A stretch of DNA of 64,000 nucleotides from CAVZCK01 sp963773735. Lineage in GTDB: Bacteria > Pseudomonadota > Alphaproteobacteria > Rhizobiales > Rhodomicrobiaceae. The notes under the pieces were generated by a model. That model had not been told where the DNA came from. It searched no databases and was given only the letters and a program-made list of their open reading frames with translations. The stretch spans positions 124,001 to 188,000 of the forward strand of contig CAVZCK010000018.1 in assembly GCA_963773735.1 (NCBI GenBank). Direction: 5' to 3'. Shown in pieces: positions 9,343 to 19,100 of this stretch (within the stretch, counting starts at the first letter, position 1; each line of letters begins with the position of its first letter). The translations under genes and the position numbers were made by a program.

Positions 9343-9859
9343 ATGCCGCTCGTCATCGTCAGGGGCTTATCGCGAGCGCGCACGCAAGGCAAGCTCCATC
9401 TGGGTCTTGTGCATTTTCCCTGCGCCCTCGGACGCGGAGGCCGCGCCCCGAAATCCGGTGAGGGCGACGGGGTGACGCCGGCGGGCCGCTGGGCGGTCAG
9501 ACAGGTCTTCTACCGGCCCGACCGCGAAGCCAGGCCGCAAGCGGCGCTTCCCGGTCTTTCCGCTTGCGCCCGATCTTGGCTGGTGCGACGCGGCCGGTGA
9601 CGCCAATTACAACCGGCTTGTGCGGCTCCCCTATGGGGCGAGCCATGAGCGGCTCTGGCGCAGCGACCATCTCTACGATCTCATCGCCGTTCTGGGGTTT
9701 AACGATTGGCCGCGCGCCGGCGGACGCGGCAGCGCCATTTTCCTGCATCTGGCGCACCCTGATTATGGCCCGACGGAAGGCTGCGTGGCCGTGTCGCGCA
9801 AGCATATGCTGAGGCTGCTCGCGGTGCTGCGGCCGGGCGAGGCGATTCGCATCGCATAG
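9343..9859 (+). CDS. L,D-transpeptidase family protein (frameshifted)
   Basis: A YkuD-fold enzyme expected to make or use 3-3 peptidoglycan cross-links or anchor proteins to peptidoglycan. The active-site region is near the end: AIFLHLAHPDYGPTEGCVAVS, with His in HLAHP and catalytic Cys in TEGCVAVS. No signal peptide is visible, as in the short COG3786-type members. The frame breaks near 9555 (CCCGGTC for CCCGTC); removing one G restores LPVFPLAPDLGWCDAAGDANY. Reconstructed length is about 171 residues. Its stop codon directly abuts the stop of the convergent Lon-like gene. Confidence 0.82.
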
Positions 9860-10544
9860 CTATTGCAGGCTGGTTCCAGAGCCGTCTTCAGGCGCGGCCA
9901 GCTCCATTTCGGCGAGCGCCATCAGCACCTCGGCGCGCTCTTTCAGATCCGGCGCCTCCAGGAGCGCCTGCTTTTCCTCCGGACCATAGGGGCTGATCAT
10001 GGCGAGCGTATTCACCAGAAGCTCTGCCGGCGAACGCTCGATGCTCGGCCAGTCGGCGGTCATGCGCCTTGCCGCCAGATAGATTTTCAGGACGCGGAGC
10101 AAGCGCTCCCAATCAACCGCGTCCTGACCGTGGCCGCGAACGAAGTCGGCGGCGTAGGGCTGGTAGTTGACACGGCAGCTTCGAAACGGCTTCTGGGTCC
10201 TGATCTCCTCGACGATGTCGAAGCGCGCCAGGCCGATCAAGGTGATCAGCACCCGGCCGTCATCGGTTTCGCTGAACGCGGTGAGGCGGCCGGCGCATCC
10301 TGTCTGGCGCAGCGGCGTCGTCTTGCCCTCCGGTGACTCCTGGTCGTCGCACCCGCCACGCGGCTGGATGATGCCGATAACCCTGGTTGCCGGCGAGAAC
10401 CTCGTCGAGCATCTCCAGATAGCGCGGCTCGAAAATATTCAGCGGCAGCGTCGAGCGGGGCAACAGAATGCAGCCCTGCAATGGGAACATCGGAATGACA
10501 TCCGGCAGGTCGCTGGGTTTCCGGTATCGGTCCGTGACGCTCAA
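9860..10544 (-). CDS. Lon N-terminal-like (LON substrate-binding) domain protein (frameshifted)
   Basis: A stand-alone LON domain protein without the ATPase or protease parts, as widely found beside thioredoxin genes in Hyphomicrobiales. Motifs are IPMFPLQGCILLPRSTLPLN, IFEPRYLEMLDEVL and VLITLIGLARFDIVEE. The frame breaks near 10385, where CAGGGTTATC replaces CAGGTTATC; dropping one G gives GNQVIGIIQPRGGCDDQ. Start is a TTG at 10544 with GGGGAG ten bases upstream, 14 bases after the thioredoxin-like gene, so the two are probably co-transcribed. Corrected length is about 228 residues. Role is unknown beyond likely substrate or peptide binding. Confidence 0.83.
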
Positions 10545-10558
10545 AGGCCAGGCTCCCC

Positions 10559-11479
10559 TCAGGCAAAAAGGAGCGCCGAAAGTCTCTGGCGGCCTTTGAC
10601 CGACATCGGATCGCCGGCCCCCCACGCCTCGAAGAACTCAACAAGCTGCTTGCGCGCGGCGCCGTCGTTCCAGCCCTTATCCCGCTTGATGATCTCCAAT
10701 AGCTGATCGGTCGCGCCGTCCCTGTCCCCCTTCGCATTGAGAGCAAGGGCGAGATCGAAACGCGCCTGGAGATTGCCCGCGTTCTGCTCGACGTCGCGCT
10801 TCAGCTTGGCGACGTCGGCATTCGCGCTGGTGGCGCCTTTGCGTGCAAGCTCGAGCGCGGCACGGGCGCTCGTGATCGGCGCGGCGTTCGCCTTTGAAGG
10901 CGGCGCAAGCGATAGCGTCTGCTCCGCCTGGGCGAGATCGCCGGTCGCGATATAGCAGCGGGCCAGCCCGGCGATCGCCTCGACATTGCCGCTGTCGCGC
11001 TGCAGGGCCGCCGCAAAGCCGGACGCCGCGCTATTGACATCGCCCTCTTCGAGCGCGGCGCGGGCAGCCTCCAGTTCCGAGCCGGAAAAGGCATCCTCAC
11101 CGGCCACACGCTGGATGAAACTGCGAAGCTGGCTTTCCGGCAGAGCGCCCATAAAGCCGTCGACGGGCTGACCGTTCTTGAAGGCGAACACCGCCGGGAT
11201 CGATTGCACGCCGAGCTGCGCCGCGATCTGCGGATGCTCGTCAATATTCATCTTGACGAGCTTGATGGTGCCATTCGCCGCTTTGACGAGCTTTTCCAGG
11301 ACTGGCGTGAGTTGGCGGCATGGACCACACCATGGCGCCCAGAAATCGACGAGCACGGGAACCTGCCGCGAGGCATCGAGGACGTCCTGTTTGAACGCCT
11401 GGCTGGTTGTATCCTTGATCAGATCCGCTTTTGAAGACGACGCCGCCTGATCCGGCTTGCCGGAAAGATTAAGTACCAT
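10559..11479 (-). CDS. Thioredoxin-TPR protein, CnoX/YbbN type
   Basis: A 306-residue co-chaperone-like protein. The N-terminal thioredoxin domain has the redox motif Cys51-Gly-Pro-Cys54 (FWAPWCGPCRQLTPVL) and the cis-proline SIPAVFAFKNG. The C-terminal half is tetratricopeptide-like (ALEEGDVNSAASGFAAALQR, ARFDLALALNAKGDRDGA). CnoX proteins protect unfolding substrates under bleach or heat stress and pass them to GroEL/ES. An intact CGPC, as here, implies thiol-disulfide activity that the E. coli protein lacks. It is first in a two-gene unit with the LON-domain gene. Confidence 0.9.
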   Translation of the reverse strand: MVLNLSGKPDQAASSSKADLIKDTTSQAFKQDVLDASRQVPVLVDFWAPWCGPCRQLTPVLEKLVKAANGTIKLVKMNIDEHPQIAAQLGVQSIPAVFAFKNGQPVDGFMGALPESQLRSFIQRVAGEDAFSGSELEAARAALEEGDVNSAASGFAAALQRDSGNVEAIAGLARCYIATGDLAQAEQTLSLAPPSKANAAPITSARAALELARKGATSANADVAKLKRDVEQNAGNLQARFDLALALNAKGDRDGATDQLLEIIKRDKGWNDGAARKQLVEFFEAWGAGDPMSVKGRQRLSALLFA

Positions 11480-11597
11480 TCTGTTTGCCTGAAATGATCG
11501 GCTGGGGAATCCGTGAATAGTTTGCGGCTAACATGGAGCCTGGCGTTCATTTTGCCAAGAGCTTTGCGGTTGACGCCTATGAAATCTCAGCCTCCCG

Positions 11598-12089
11598 TCA
11601 GCTCAAGCCCATAATTTTCGGCGTGTGGTGACAAGCCTGAAGAAATCGCATCAACCCATCTCGCGGAATGCCGGTCGTCGCGGTGTTGACAAGCGGGTGC
11701 AGATTAATGCGGTCGTAATGCATCAGCGCTTCGTCCAGTACAACCGAAACGCGATTTTCCCGGTCATTGATGACGCCGAAGGTCGACACCGAGCCCGGCG
11801 TCAAGCCCAGAACCTCGCCGAGCAGCTCTGCGCTGCCGAAGCTCAGCCGGCCGGAGGCCAGCCTGTGATGCAGCGTCTTGAGATCGACCGGCGTATCTTC
11901 AACCGCCGTGACGAGCCAGAGCGTGCCCTTCTTGCATTTGAGGAAGAGATTCTTGGTGTGCGCGCCGGGGATTTCCCCCCGCAGGGCGCGCAACTCCTCG
12001 ACCGTATGGAGCGGCGGATGCTCGACCGTCTCGGCTTCGATGCCGAGGGCGGCCAAATGCGCCAGCAGCTCGTCTTTGGTCCACGGCAT
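11598..12089 (-). CDS. Prolyl-tRNA editing protein ProXp-ala/PrdX (YbaK-like deacylase)
   Basis: A 163-residue trans-editing deacylase that hydrolyses alanine mischarged on tRNA-Pro. Typical features are the N-terminal ELLAHLAALGIEAETVEHPP, the lysine-bearing HTKNLFLKCKK segment and the C-terminal GVINDRENRVSVVLDEALM. A signature G-rich stretch (LGLTPGSVSTFG) lines the active site. Length and motifs match the free-standing alphaproteobacterial editing domain. It is intact and monocistronic; tRNA-Gly follows on the other strand. Confidence 0.92.
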   Translation of the reverse strand: MPWTKDELLAHLAALGIEAETVEHPPLHTVEELRALRGEIPGAHTKNLFLKCKKGTLWLVTAVEDTPVDLKTLHHRLASGRLSFGSAELLGEVLGLTPGSVSTFGVINDRENRVSVVLDEALMHYDRINLHPLVNTATTGIPRDGLMRFLQACHHTPKIMGLS

Positions 12090-12279
12090 GAGGCAGCCTT
12101 ATCCTGAGTGAGAGGCCGATCGCGCGAGGCTTAGCGAAACTGGCGGGCTCCCGCAACCCGGCGGGCCGCTGCGGCGATCGACAAGGCCCCTTCACGCTGC
12201 TTCGGCGGTGGATAAGACCGCTTGAAATGCTCATCAGATTACGCCATAAAGCCAGTCTCACGACCCTGTCGTATGGAGC

Positions 12280-12354
12280 GCGGGCGTAGCTCAGGGGTAG
12301 AGCATCACCTTGCCAAGGTGAGGGTCGCGCGTTCGAATCGCGTCGCCCGCTCCA
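12280..12354 (+). tRNA. tRNA-Gly (anticodon GCC)
   Basis: A complete cloverleaf. The acceptor is GCGGGCG paired with CGCCCGC, the anticodon stem is TCACC/GGTGA with loop TTGCCAA, the anticodon GCC lies at 12312-12314, the T-arm carries GTTCGAATC, and CCA is encoded at 12352-12354. Confidence 0.98.
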
Positions 12355-12594
12355 TAAAATCGCTTCCGAAAATCCTCCGGAAATCTTATACGGTTCTGCC
12401 GATAGGCGCCGCAGGGCGTCATCGGCGTTAATTCACGCTTCAGCTCCCGAAGCACAACATATGGTCACCACATGTAACATGGTGCACCGCATGCTTGTGA
12501 CATGCACTGATGGAAGCAGGTGTGTTATATAGGCAAACTCCATTAAGGATTCATCATAAGCGATTGATATGATGATAACGATGAGGGGAACTCG

Positions 12595-13044
12595 ATGAGA
12601 CTGTTACTGACCTTCCTGGCTCTGGGCATCTGGTCGTCCAGTGCCCTCGCCGATCCTCGCGACCGCGACTATCGCCGCAACGAAGTGCGGGAGATTCAGC
12701 AACGATTGTTGAACTCGATTACGCCAAGCGCAGAAACTTCGAGGTCGACGGCGTCTTTGGCGACCAGACGCGCGAAGCGCTTCGTGATTTTCAGCGCGAT
12801 CATCAGATGCACCCCGCCGATGGCGAAGCGGGTCCGCGCACCCTTGAGGCTCTTTTCGGCGAGAATGGCGGCGGAGAGGCGCCGGCGGTCCCGAACAGCA
12901 TGCGGGTGCGGCCACTGCAAACAAGAGCCGATCTCCTCGACCGGCGATGCTCGGCCGCTCGAGGGCTGGGCTATGCGCCTTGCCAAGAAAAACTGGAGAG
13001 AAGAAGTGCGCGCCCGGTTCGGCGAGGAATGGTCCGATTATTAG
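12595..13044 (+). CDS. Secreted peptidoglycan-binding-domain protein (three frameshifts)
   Basis: The first residues form a clear signal peptide (MRLLLTFLALGIWSSSALA) followed by the start of a PG_binding_1 domain (EVREIQQRLL). The domain continues only in another frame as DYAKRRNFEVDGVFGDQTRE, ALRDFQRDHQMHPADGEAGP and RTLEALFGENGG. A third-frame linker and a return to the first frame give the C-terminus MRLAKKNWREEVRARFGEEW. Three successive -1 shifts (near 12715, 12895 and 12960) return exactly to the starting frame, so the open frame from start to stop is partly nonsense. It either contains three one-base losses or is a decaying gene. Likely periplasmic; catalytic partner unknown. Confidence 0.62.
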   Translation: MRLLLTFLALGIWSSSALADPRDRDYRRNEVREIQQRLLNSITPSAETSRSTASLATRRAKRFVIFSAIIRCTPPMAKRVRAPLRLFSARMAAERRRRSRTACGCGHCKQEPISSTGDARPLEGWAMRLAKKNWREEVRARFGEEWSDY

Positions 13045-13161
13045 AATGCACGCGTCGGTATGACAAAATGCTTCGAAGCCTCGGTCGGCGGCGTTCCATT
13101 AAAGCGGTGCCGGATAGAAGCGACGCCTTGCAATCGCGGGTCCTGACCGTCCGCCGTCTAG

Positions 13162-13193
13162 AGCGACCCGCGTCCGAGTAGACGCGGGTCGCT
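13162..13193. terminator. Hairpin between convergent genes
   Basis: AGCGACCCGCGTC at 13162-13174 pairs perfectly with GACGCGGGTCGCT at 13181-13193 around a six-base loop. It lies between the convergent peptidoglycan-binding and DUF2147 genes, where a shared terminator is expected. No T-run follows on either strand. Confidence 0.6.
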
Positions 13194-13217
13194 GTCAACA
13201 CCATGCAGCGGCGATTT

Positions 13218-13643
13218 CTACTTCAGCCGGGTCCAGGTCGGTCCCTGGCAGATCAGGCCGCCGAGGACGCAGCCCTGAAGCTTGAGGTGGTCTTTGTCGA
13301 CCACGGTGACCGTGCCGTTATAGGTCTGCCCGTCCAGCGTATTGTAGAGCTTGCCCGACCAGGTCTTGTCCCCGGTCTTCTTGGCGCCGCTCATAATGGT
13401 TATGCCCACAACCGGGCGTTTCCGCAGCTTCGGGTTCGGATTCTGGTCGTCGGTGCGCGAGGGATCCTTCACGCTCACGATCGTCGCGCATAGGCCGCCG
13501 CCGCATGGCGACACCCTGATGTGAGAGCCGTTATCCGGATGCACCCAGGTGCCGAAGGCGTCCTCGGCCTTTTGTGCCCAGCCCTGCCCTGCTGCGAATC
13601 CCATAAGTGCCGCGCCGAGGAGCGCCGTCTTGATGAAACGCAT
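13218..13643 (-). CDS. DUF2147 family exported protein
   Basis: A 141-residue protein with a signal peptide (MRFIKTALLGAALMGFAAG, cut near GWA-QKAED). The DUF2147 pattern follows: FGTWVHPDNGSHIRVSPCGG, the GITIMSGAKKTG strand, and the closing CVLGGLICQGPTWTR. Both Cys pairs are kept (CGGGLC and CVLGGLIC). The start at 13643 is favoured because GGGAGG lies ten bases upstream; the ATG at 13652 is too close to it. Periplasmic. The family's role is not settled. Confidence 0.88.
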   Translation of the reverse strand: MRFIKTALLGAALMGFAAGQGWAQKAEDAFGTWVHPDNGSHIRVSPCGGGLCATIVSVKDPSRTDDQNPNPKLRKRPVVGITIMSGAKKTGDKTWSGKLYNTLDGQTYNGTVTVVDKDHLKLQGCVLGGLICQGPTWTRLK

Positions 13644-13980
13644 TTTTGCCATTCCTCCCTTTGACCGGCTAACGCCAGGACGCCGTTGCGGCCTCACCGC
13701 CACGACGGCGCAGTGCCGGAAGCCGTGGAATCTAACACCGGCTAACGTTAACGTAAAGCGGCAGCCCCGGTTCCAGCGGGCATCCATGCGCCTTACCATC
13801 GCACAAGAGATCAACGGAAAAATCGGTCGTGTCTCGGTTTAGAATTCGGCTTACGAACCCGCGGCGGACAAACTCTCGCAATGCTCTACAGTCCGCAGGG
13901 CGGGTGATTGCCAACGTTGCCTCCACCACCGCTTCAGGGTCCGCCAATAGCGACATTCGCGCATTGATCAACGCCAACAG

Positions 13981-14004
13981 AAAGACCGCCTCGCGGCGGT
14001 CTTT
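13981..14004. terminator. Rho-independent-type terminator behind the isochorismatase remnant
   Basis: AAAGACCGCC-TCGC-GGCGGTCTTT is a perfect 10-bp stem with a four-base loop. It reads on the minus strand just after the stop at 14032 and ends in TTT, so it most likely serves the minus-strand gene; it is symmetric enough to work both ways. Confidence 0.75.
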
Positions 14005-14031
14005 CCAAAATCAGAATAGGTTGGCCCACAC

Positions 14032-14550
14032 TCAGTTTGCGAACTTCATCATGTCGATGCTGGTCAGCGTAACCTTGTAAACGATCGAACTGGTCAAAGT
14101 GTAAGCCGTAAGCTGGTCCTCATAGGCGTTATTGCCCGCCATTCCATCCACCGGCACAACCACTTTAAAGCCACGCAAAGCGGCCAAGACTGACGTGAAC
14201 AGAACGCCGTTATGCGACGAGACACCAACCGGAACGAGGGTTGTGATCCCTTTGTCCTTCAGCAACTTTTGCAAACCGGTATCTTTATCGCCAAGCATGA
14301 ACTTGTCGACGAACGCCGTCACGACGGGCTCGTCGCCTTTTGCCGCAAGCTCCGGAACGAAATCGCTAATTTTCGGATTGGGGAAGGTCGCCGGTGACGG
14401 ACTGGGGTACAGGGCGTAGATCACGTACACGCCTTCGGCGCGGGCCTCAGTCAAGAGCTTCTGAACTTTGGGAATCATTGCGACGCAGCGTGGTCGCCTT
14501 TGCGCGCAACATGTTTCCCTCCCCATCGTTTTCTCCCCACAGGAGACCAA
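14032..14550 (-). pseudogene. Isochorismatase-like hydrolase, N-terminally truncated, catalytic Cys absent
   Basis: The sequence from about TCCAQRRPRCVAMIPKVQKL to the end matches a group of isochorismatase-fold proteins (VYVIYALYPSPSP, VTAFVDKFMLGDKDTGLQKL, VVVPVDGMAGNNAYEDQLTA). The first about 40 residues, holding the catalytic aspartate strand, are missing, and upstream sequence in all minus frames does not supply them. At the nucleophile position the protein reads GVSSHNGVLFT, with Gly where hydrolases of this fold have Cys. It is therefore either a remnant or a short non-catalytic variant. An in-frame ATG at 14526 follows GGAG-like sequence, so translation is possible. Confidence 0.6.
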
Positions 14551-14821
14551 TAACCGGATACGGCTTCAAGTGTGGGATTGTTGCTGCAAATATGCGCCAT
14601 ATCCGTTGGTCACAATGCGAAATGACCAGATTGTCTGCAATGAGGCGAGCCCGAGTGAAAACGCCTATTCAGGAAATCCCAATAACGGCTTCTGTGCCCC
14701 ATAGCCGAAATTCAAACTGAGACATGACCGAAAAATCAGCGGGTCAACAGATGCGCGCGAATCGGCTAGATATTTTGCTTAAGGAAGATTTAACGGAAGC
14801 GTTCCGGACACCCGGCTGCTC

Positions 14822-15880
14822 ATGAAAAGCGCTTATCCTCATACGCCACTGCCGGAGGCAAGCCTTCAGCGGCTGGCGTCAGTCGATGCCGTCCTGCCCA
14901 TCCTCACTTTCCTGGCATGCAGCGGCCATGGCTCGGCGGCACGAGGCTCCGTCGAGAACATGCTCGCGCCGCTCTATCCGGATCGGGCGGCGATCCGCGA
15001 GGCTATCGCCGCTCTTGACGCTCGTGGGTTCATCTCACTCTCCAGGGCAGGGCGTTGCCGGCTGACCGAGCGCGGCCGCAGCTTCGCCGAGCAAACCACC
15101 GGCCGGCTCCTGGGGCTGGCCTGGCCGGATGTGCGCACCCGGATTCTCGCCGCGCTCGCGCTCGGCCTCGACCCGAGAAGCCAGGCCATCCGCGACCATC
15201 TTGCCCGCAAGGACAATCTCGAATGCGCGGCGCTTGCCCGCCTCCATGACCTGGCCCCCGCCGGCGGCCTGCCGCAAAGGTCGCAAACCCGGCTTGCATT
15301 GTTGCGTGCCATCGTTGCAGCCCGTCTGCCCGAGTGCGAACCTGCTCTTACGGAGATCACGATGCACAATATTTCGCGCGATGCGACGGCACGGGCGATT
15401 ATGCTCGGCGCTGCCGGCCGCAAACGCGGCACCATGCGCGATGCCGAAATAGCGCTTCTGCGCAAATCGCTCGGACTTCGGCCCGAGGCGAAGGGCGGTG
15501 TTGCCGAGGCGCTTATTCGCGCCAGCCTCAACAAAGGCCCAGCCCGCGCCCAGGCGCAACCTAAGCCCGACATCACGGTCGAAAAGCAGGACCTCGTCGG
15601 ATTTGCCGCGAGCGTCCGCGATCTGGCCAAGACCCTGCGCACCGATCCGTTTGCCGGCCGCGTCGCCATCGCCCAGGTCTACGATGCGGGCGTGATCCGC
15701 GGTCGCGATTTCGGCTCGCTCGACGAGTTCAAGGCAAGGGTCGCCGAAGCCGGACGCGCCGGGCTCCTCGACTTGGAGCGCTACGACATTGCCGGCCCGA
15801 TGGATCATGCGCTCAAGGAGCGCTCGCGCGTCGCCTTCGGCCGGGACGAGCGGCATTTCATCGTCAACGAATGGATCTAA
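14822..15880 (+). CDS. Predicted DNA-binding winged-helix protein next to the dual ATPase
   Basis: An intact 352-residue protein of no recognised family. Residues about 45-95 look like a winged helix (AIREAIAALDARGFISLSRA, GRCRLTERGRSFAEQ). The last about 95 residues form a second compact domain with the pattern FAGRVAIAQVYDAG, LDEFKARVAEAGRAGLLDLE and RHFIVNEWI, which again reads as a helix-turn-helix with wing. The middle is helical and Ala/Arg-rich. It is cytoplasmic, with no signal or membrane segment. The next gene in the same direction is a very large two-P-loop protein, 235 bases on, with a palindromic repeat between. A partnership as DNA recognition and motor subunits is inferred from adjacency only. 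Confidence 0.72.
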   Translation: MKSAYPHTPLPEASLQRLASVDAVLPILTFLACSGHGSAARGSVENMLAPLYPDRAAIREAIAALDARGFISLSRAGRCRLTERGRSFAEQTTGRLLGLAWPDVRTRILAALALGLDPRSQAIRDHLARKDNLECAALARLHDLAPAGGLPQRSQTRLALLRAIVAARLPECEPALTEITMHNISRDATARAIMLGAAGRKRGTMRDAEIALLRKSLGLRPEAKGGVAEALIRASLNKGPARAQAQPKPDITVEKQDLVGFAASVRDLAKTLRTDPFAGRVAIAQVYDAGVIRGRDFGSLDEFKARVAEAGRAGLLDLERYDIAGPMDHALKERSRVAFGRDERHFIVNEWI

Positions 15881-15912
15881 GCGGTGTTTTTCAGCTCTTC
15901 GATGAATCGCTA

Positions 15913-16043
15913 TCCCCCTCACCCACCCGCCTTCGGCGGGAGCCCTCTCCCGCGAGGGGAGAGGGCAAAATGCCGAGATTGCCGCGAGTCAGCCCTCTCC
16001 CTTGACGGGAGAGGGCGGCGCAAAGCGCCGGGTGAGGGTGGGG
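15913..16043. repeat. Intergenic palindromic repeat (CCCTCTCCC type), copy 2
   Basis: It begins CCCCTCACCCACCCGCC and ends GGGTGAGGGTGGGG. Two internal palindromes are built from CCCTCTCCC and GGGAGAGGG arms. The outer arms are complementary, so the whole unit can fold as one long structure. It shares arms and ends with the repeat at 599-702. It separates the winged-helix gene from the dual ATPase gene. Confidence 0.8.
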
Positions 16044-16115
16044 CCGCACAAGCAGATCATGCGACGTCGGAGTTTGTCGGCCCCGCAATAGCAGCCTGCT
16101 TAGATTGAAGGACGT

Positions 16116-19100
16116 ATGATGGACCCGCGCCTTGAGGCCTTCAAAAGCCCCGAGTTTTTTCGCGTTTTCGGCGCGGTGGCTTCGCTTGCCGGCGCGGCCG
16201 AGGAAGAGCTGCTGGACGTGTCCGACATCGGCCCGACCGCCGACGAAGCGATCGCCAGCATCGTCCATCACGCGCGCGCCAAAAATCCGGACCCGGCCTC
16301 GCGGCTGCTGCTGATCAAAGGCTCGACCGGCACTGGCAAGACCCATACCCTGCTCACCGCCGTCCGCGGCCTGCACCGGCATGGCGATGTCTTCGCCGCC
16401 GTGCTGCCGATGGTCGAGTTCGTCTCAGAGGCGCAGTTCGACGCCTGGCTGACGCGGACGCTCGTCACCCGGATGGGCGAGCCTTACCTCGTGCCGCAAG
16501 GCGCGCCGGTACCGCTCGTCGCGCTGGGCCTCACGCTGCTCGATCTGGCGCCGGGCTCCGTCGCAAAGCGGCTCAAGGAAGCGGTGAGCGACGGTGATGT
16601 TGTCGTCAGCGAGGTCGAGTTCCGCGGGCTGGTCAACACCATCCGCAATCGTCTGGCGCGCGCCACGCGCATTCCTCCCGCCGGCGAGGGAACGATCGCG
16701 GCCATTCTCGGCATTCTGTTCGGCGAGGACGAGGCGCTCGACTATCTGCGCGGGCTCGCCGTCGAGACCACCATTGCCGGCATCCGCGTCGGCAATCCGG
16801 ACAGCGAGCAATGTGCGCGGCTGCGACTGGAGGAGCTGGTCAAAACCATCGGCGCGCTGGGCGGTGCGGTGTTCATCGCCTTCGACCAGCTCGAACAGAG
16901 CAAGCTCGAAGGCTGGAAGGCGCGGCTCGACTCATGCCGTCAGCCGGGGCGCGCTGATCGCCGAGACTTTGCCGAATGTCGCGGTCGGCTTCGCCGTGCT
17001 GCCCTCGCTCTACGATGAGATCGCCGAGGGCATCGATCCTTCCATCCGCGACCGCATCGAACGTCTCGGCACACAGCCCGTGCGGCTGAAGCCGCTATCA
17101 AGGCCGGAGGCTGAAGCGCTGCTCAAGCGGCGGCTGGCGCTGCTCTTCGAGATGTCCGGCGCGGAGATGGACGCTAGCGACCCGCTCTATCCGTTCGAGG
17201 GCTGGTTCGTGGACGAGCTGTCCGGCCAGACTTCGCGCTATGTGACGGAATATGTGCAGCAGTTCCAGCGGCTGCTGCTGGAGAAGGGGCGCATCCCAGC
17301 GATGGAGGATTTTCCGCCGCCGGATAGCGCCGCGAACGTTGCGGCCGCCGCCGCCGGCTACCCGGTCAGCGCTGGTCCGGCGTCCGCTCATGGCGGCCCG
17401 GCCGTCGATTACGACTCGCGCTGGGACCGCTTCTTCGCCCAGCACTCCTTTTTCGGCGTGCCGAGCGACAGCTCCAAGCAGGCCGATCTCATCGAATGGG
17501 CGGTCAAGGCCGCCATGCCCGAGATCGACGGCATCACCGCGATCCGCACCAGGCGCGACTGCCGCGGCCGCGCCCAGACCTATCTGATCGGCTTCGATCT
17601 GGAGACGAACGGCCAGGTGGTCGAGCGCCGCGAGGTGGCGCTGTGCAACGAGCCGAACCAGGGCTCGCAGCTCGCCGACGAGATCCGCTCGGTGCTGACG
17701 AGCTGCCGCGACGATGTCCGCCCGGTGCTGGTGCGCCCGCGCGGCGCGCGCTTCCCGAAAGGCGGACGAACGGCCGGCCCGCTGCTCGATGCGGCCATGG
17801 AGAGCGGCGCCATCGTCATCCGCCATTTCGAGGCGACGAGCTGGGAGCGCATCCGGGCGCTCAGGGATTTCTTCAACCTGTTCAAGGACGAGCCCGGCTT
17901 CACCGACTGGCAGCGCCGTGCGCGGCCGCTGACGCAGATCGCCTCGCTGTCGGAGGTGCTGCAATATCCCTATCGCGCGCCGGTCGTGGAGATCCCAGAG
18001 ACCAGCCAGCAACGCGGCGCGGTCGAGCCGCTCAAGCCGCGCGTGTTGCGCAAGGCGCCGTCCAGCCCCTGCGGTCTTCCTCGGCCATGAACCCGGCGAT
18101 GGACAGCCCATCTATTGGGCGCCGTTCGAGAGCGACACCAAGCTGCTCAATTTCGGCGTGCTGGTGACCGGCGACTCGGGCTCCGGCAAGACCCAGACCT
18201 TGCGCGTGATCATCGACGGCGTGACGGGGATCGGCGCGCCGGTGTGCATTTTCGACTTCAAGAACGACTATGGCGACCGCCAGTTCACCGCCGAGCAGGG
18301 CCTGCGCGTCCACAATGTCCGCCGCCACGGCATTCCGTTCAATCCGCTGTTCCCGAGCGCCGCCGATGACGGCAAGGCCCAGCCGATCGAGCATATCTTC
18401 ACGATCACCGGCGTCTTGAAGCGCGTCTTCGGCCTGGGCGACCGGCAGGCGGCGCTGCTGCGCGACGCCATGAAAGAGGCTTTTGAGAAATACGGCGTCG
18501 ACCCGCAGAAATGGGTGCCGGTCGACACCATCCGCGCGCCCAGCTTCGACGATGTCATCGCCATCCTCGAAGAGGCCAAGGAGCAGCGCAACACCACCGC
18601 TATCAGCCTGCTCGACCGCGTCTCGCCGCTGTTCGAGCTGGGCCTCTTCCCGAAGACGCATGAGCTGGAAGTGCCCTTCGAGACCATGCTGAACGAGCGG
18701 CTGGTCTTGTCGCTGTTCGAATTGCCGACCGACGAGATCAAGGCCGCGCTCGCCGAGCTGGTCATCATCCGCCTGCATGGCTATCTGGTGCGCGGCGCGC
18801 AGCCGCGGCGGCTGACCCGGCTGCTCGTGCTCGACGAGGCCTGGCGCGTCGCGCATTCCAAGCATCTGGAGAACCTCGCCCGCGAGGGCCGCGCCTTCGG
18901 CATCGGCATCGCCATCGGCACGCAATTTCCGGGCGACCTGCCGGCGGATCTGGCCGGCTCGCTGGCGACGCGGATCTTCCTGAAGAACCAGCAGCCCGAC
19001 CACAAGAAGGCGGTCATGCGCGCCGTCACCGGCTCGGCGAGCGGCGTGCAGGCGCAGGAGGTGCACGAATTCCTGGAGCGGCAGGAGATGTTCCAGGGCC

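Noticed and set aside
13732..13977. Minus-strand 81-residue open frame upstream of the DUF2147 gene
   Set aside because: No ribosome site or motif, and it overlaps the probable promoter region of the DUF2147 gene.
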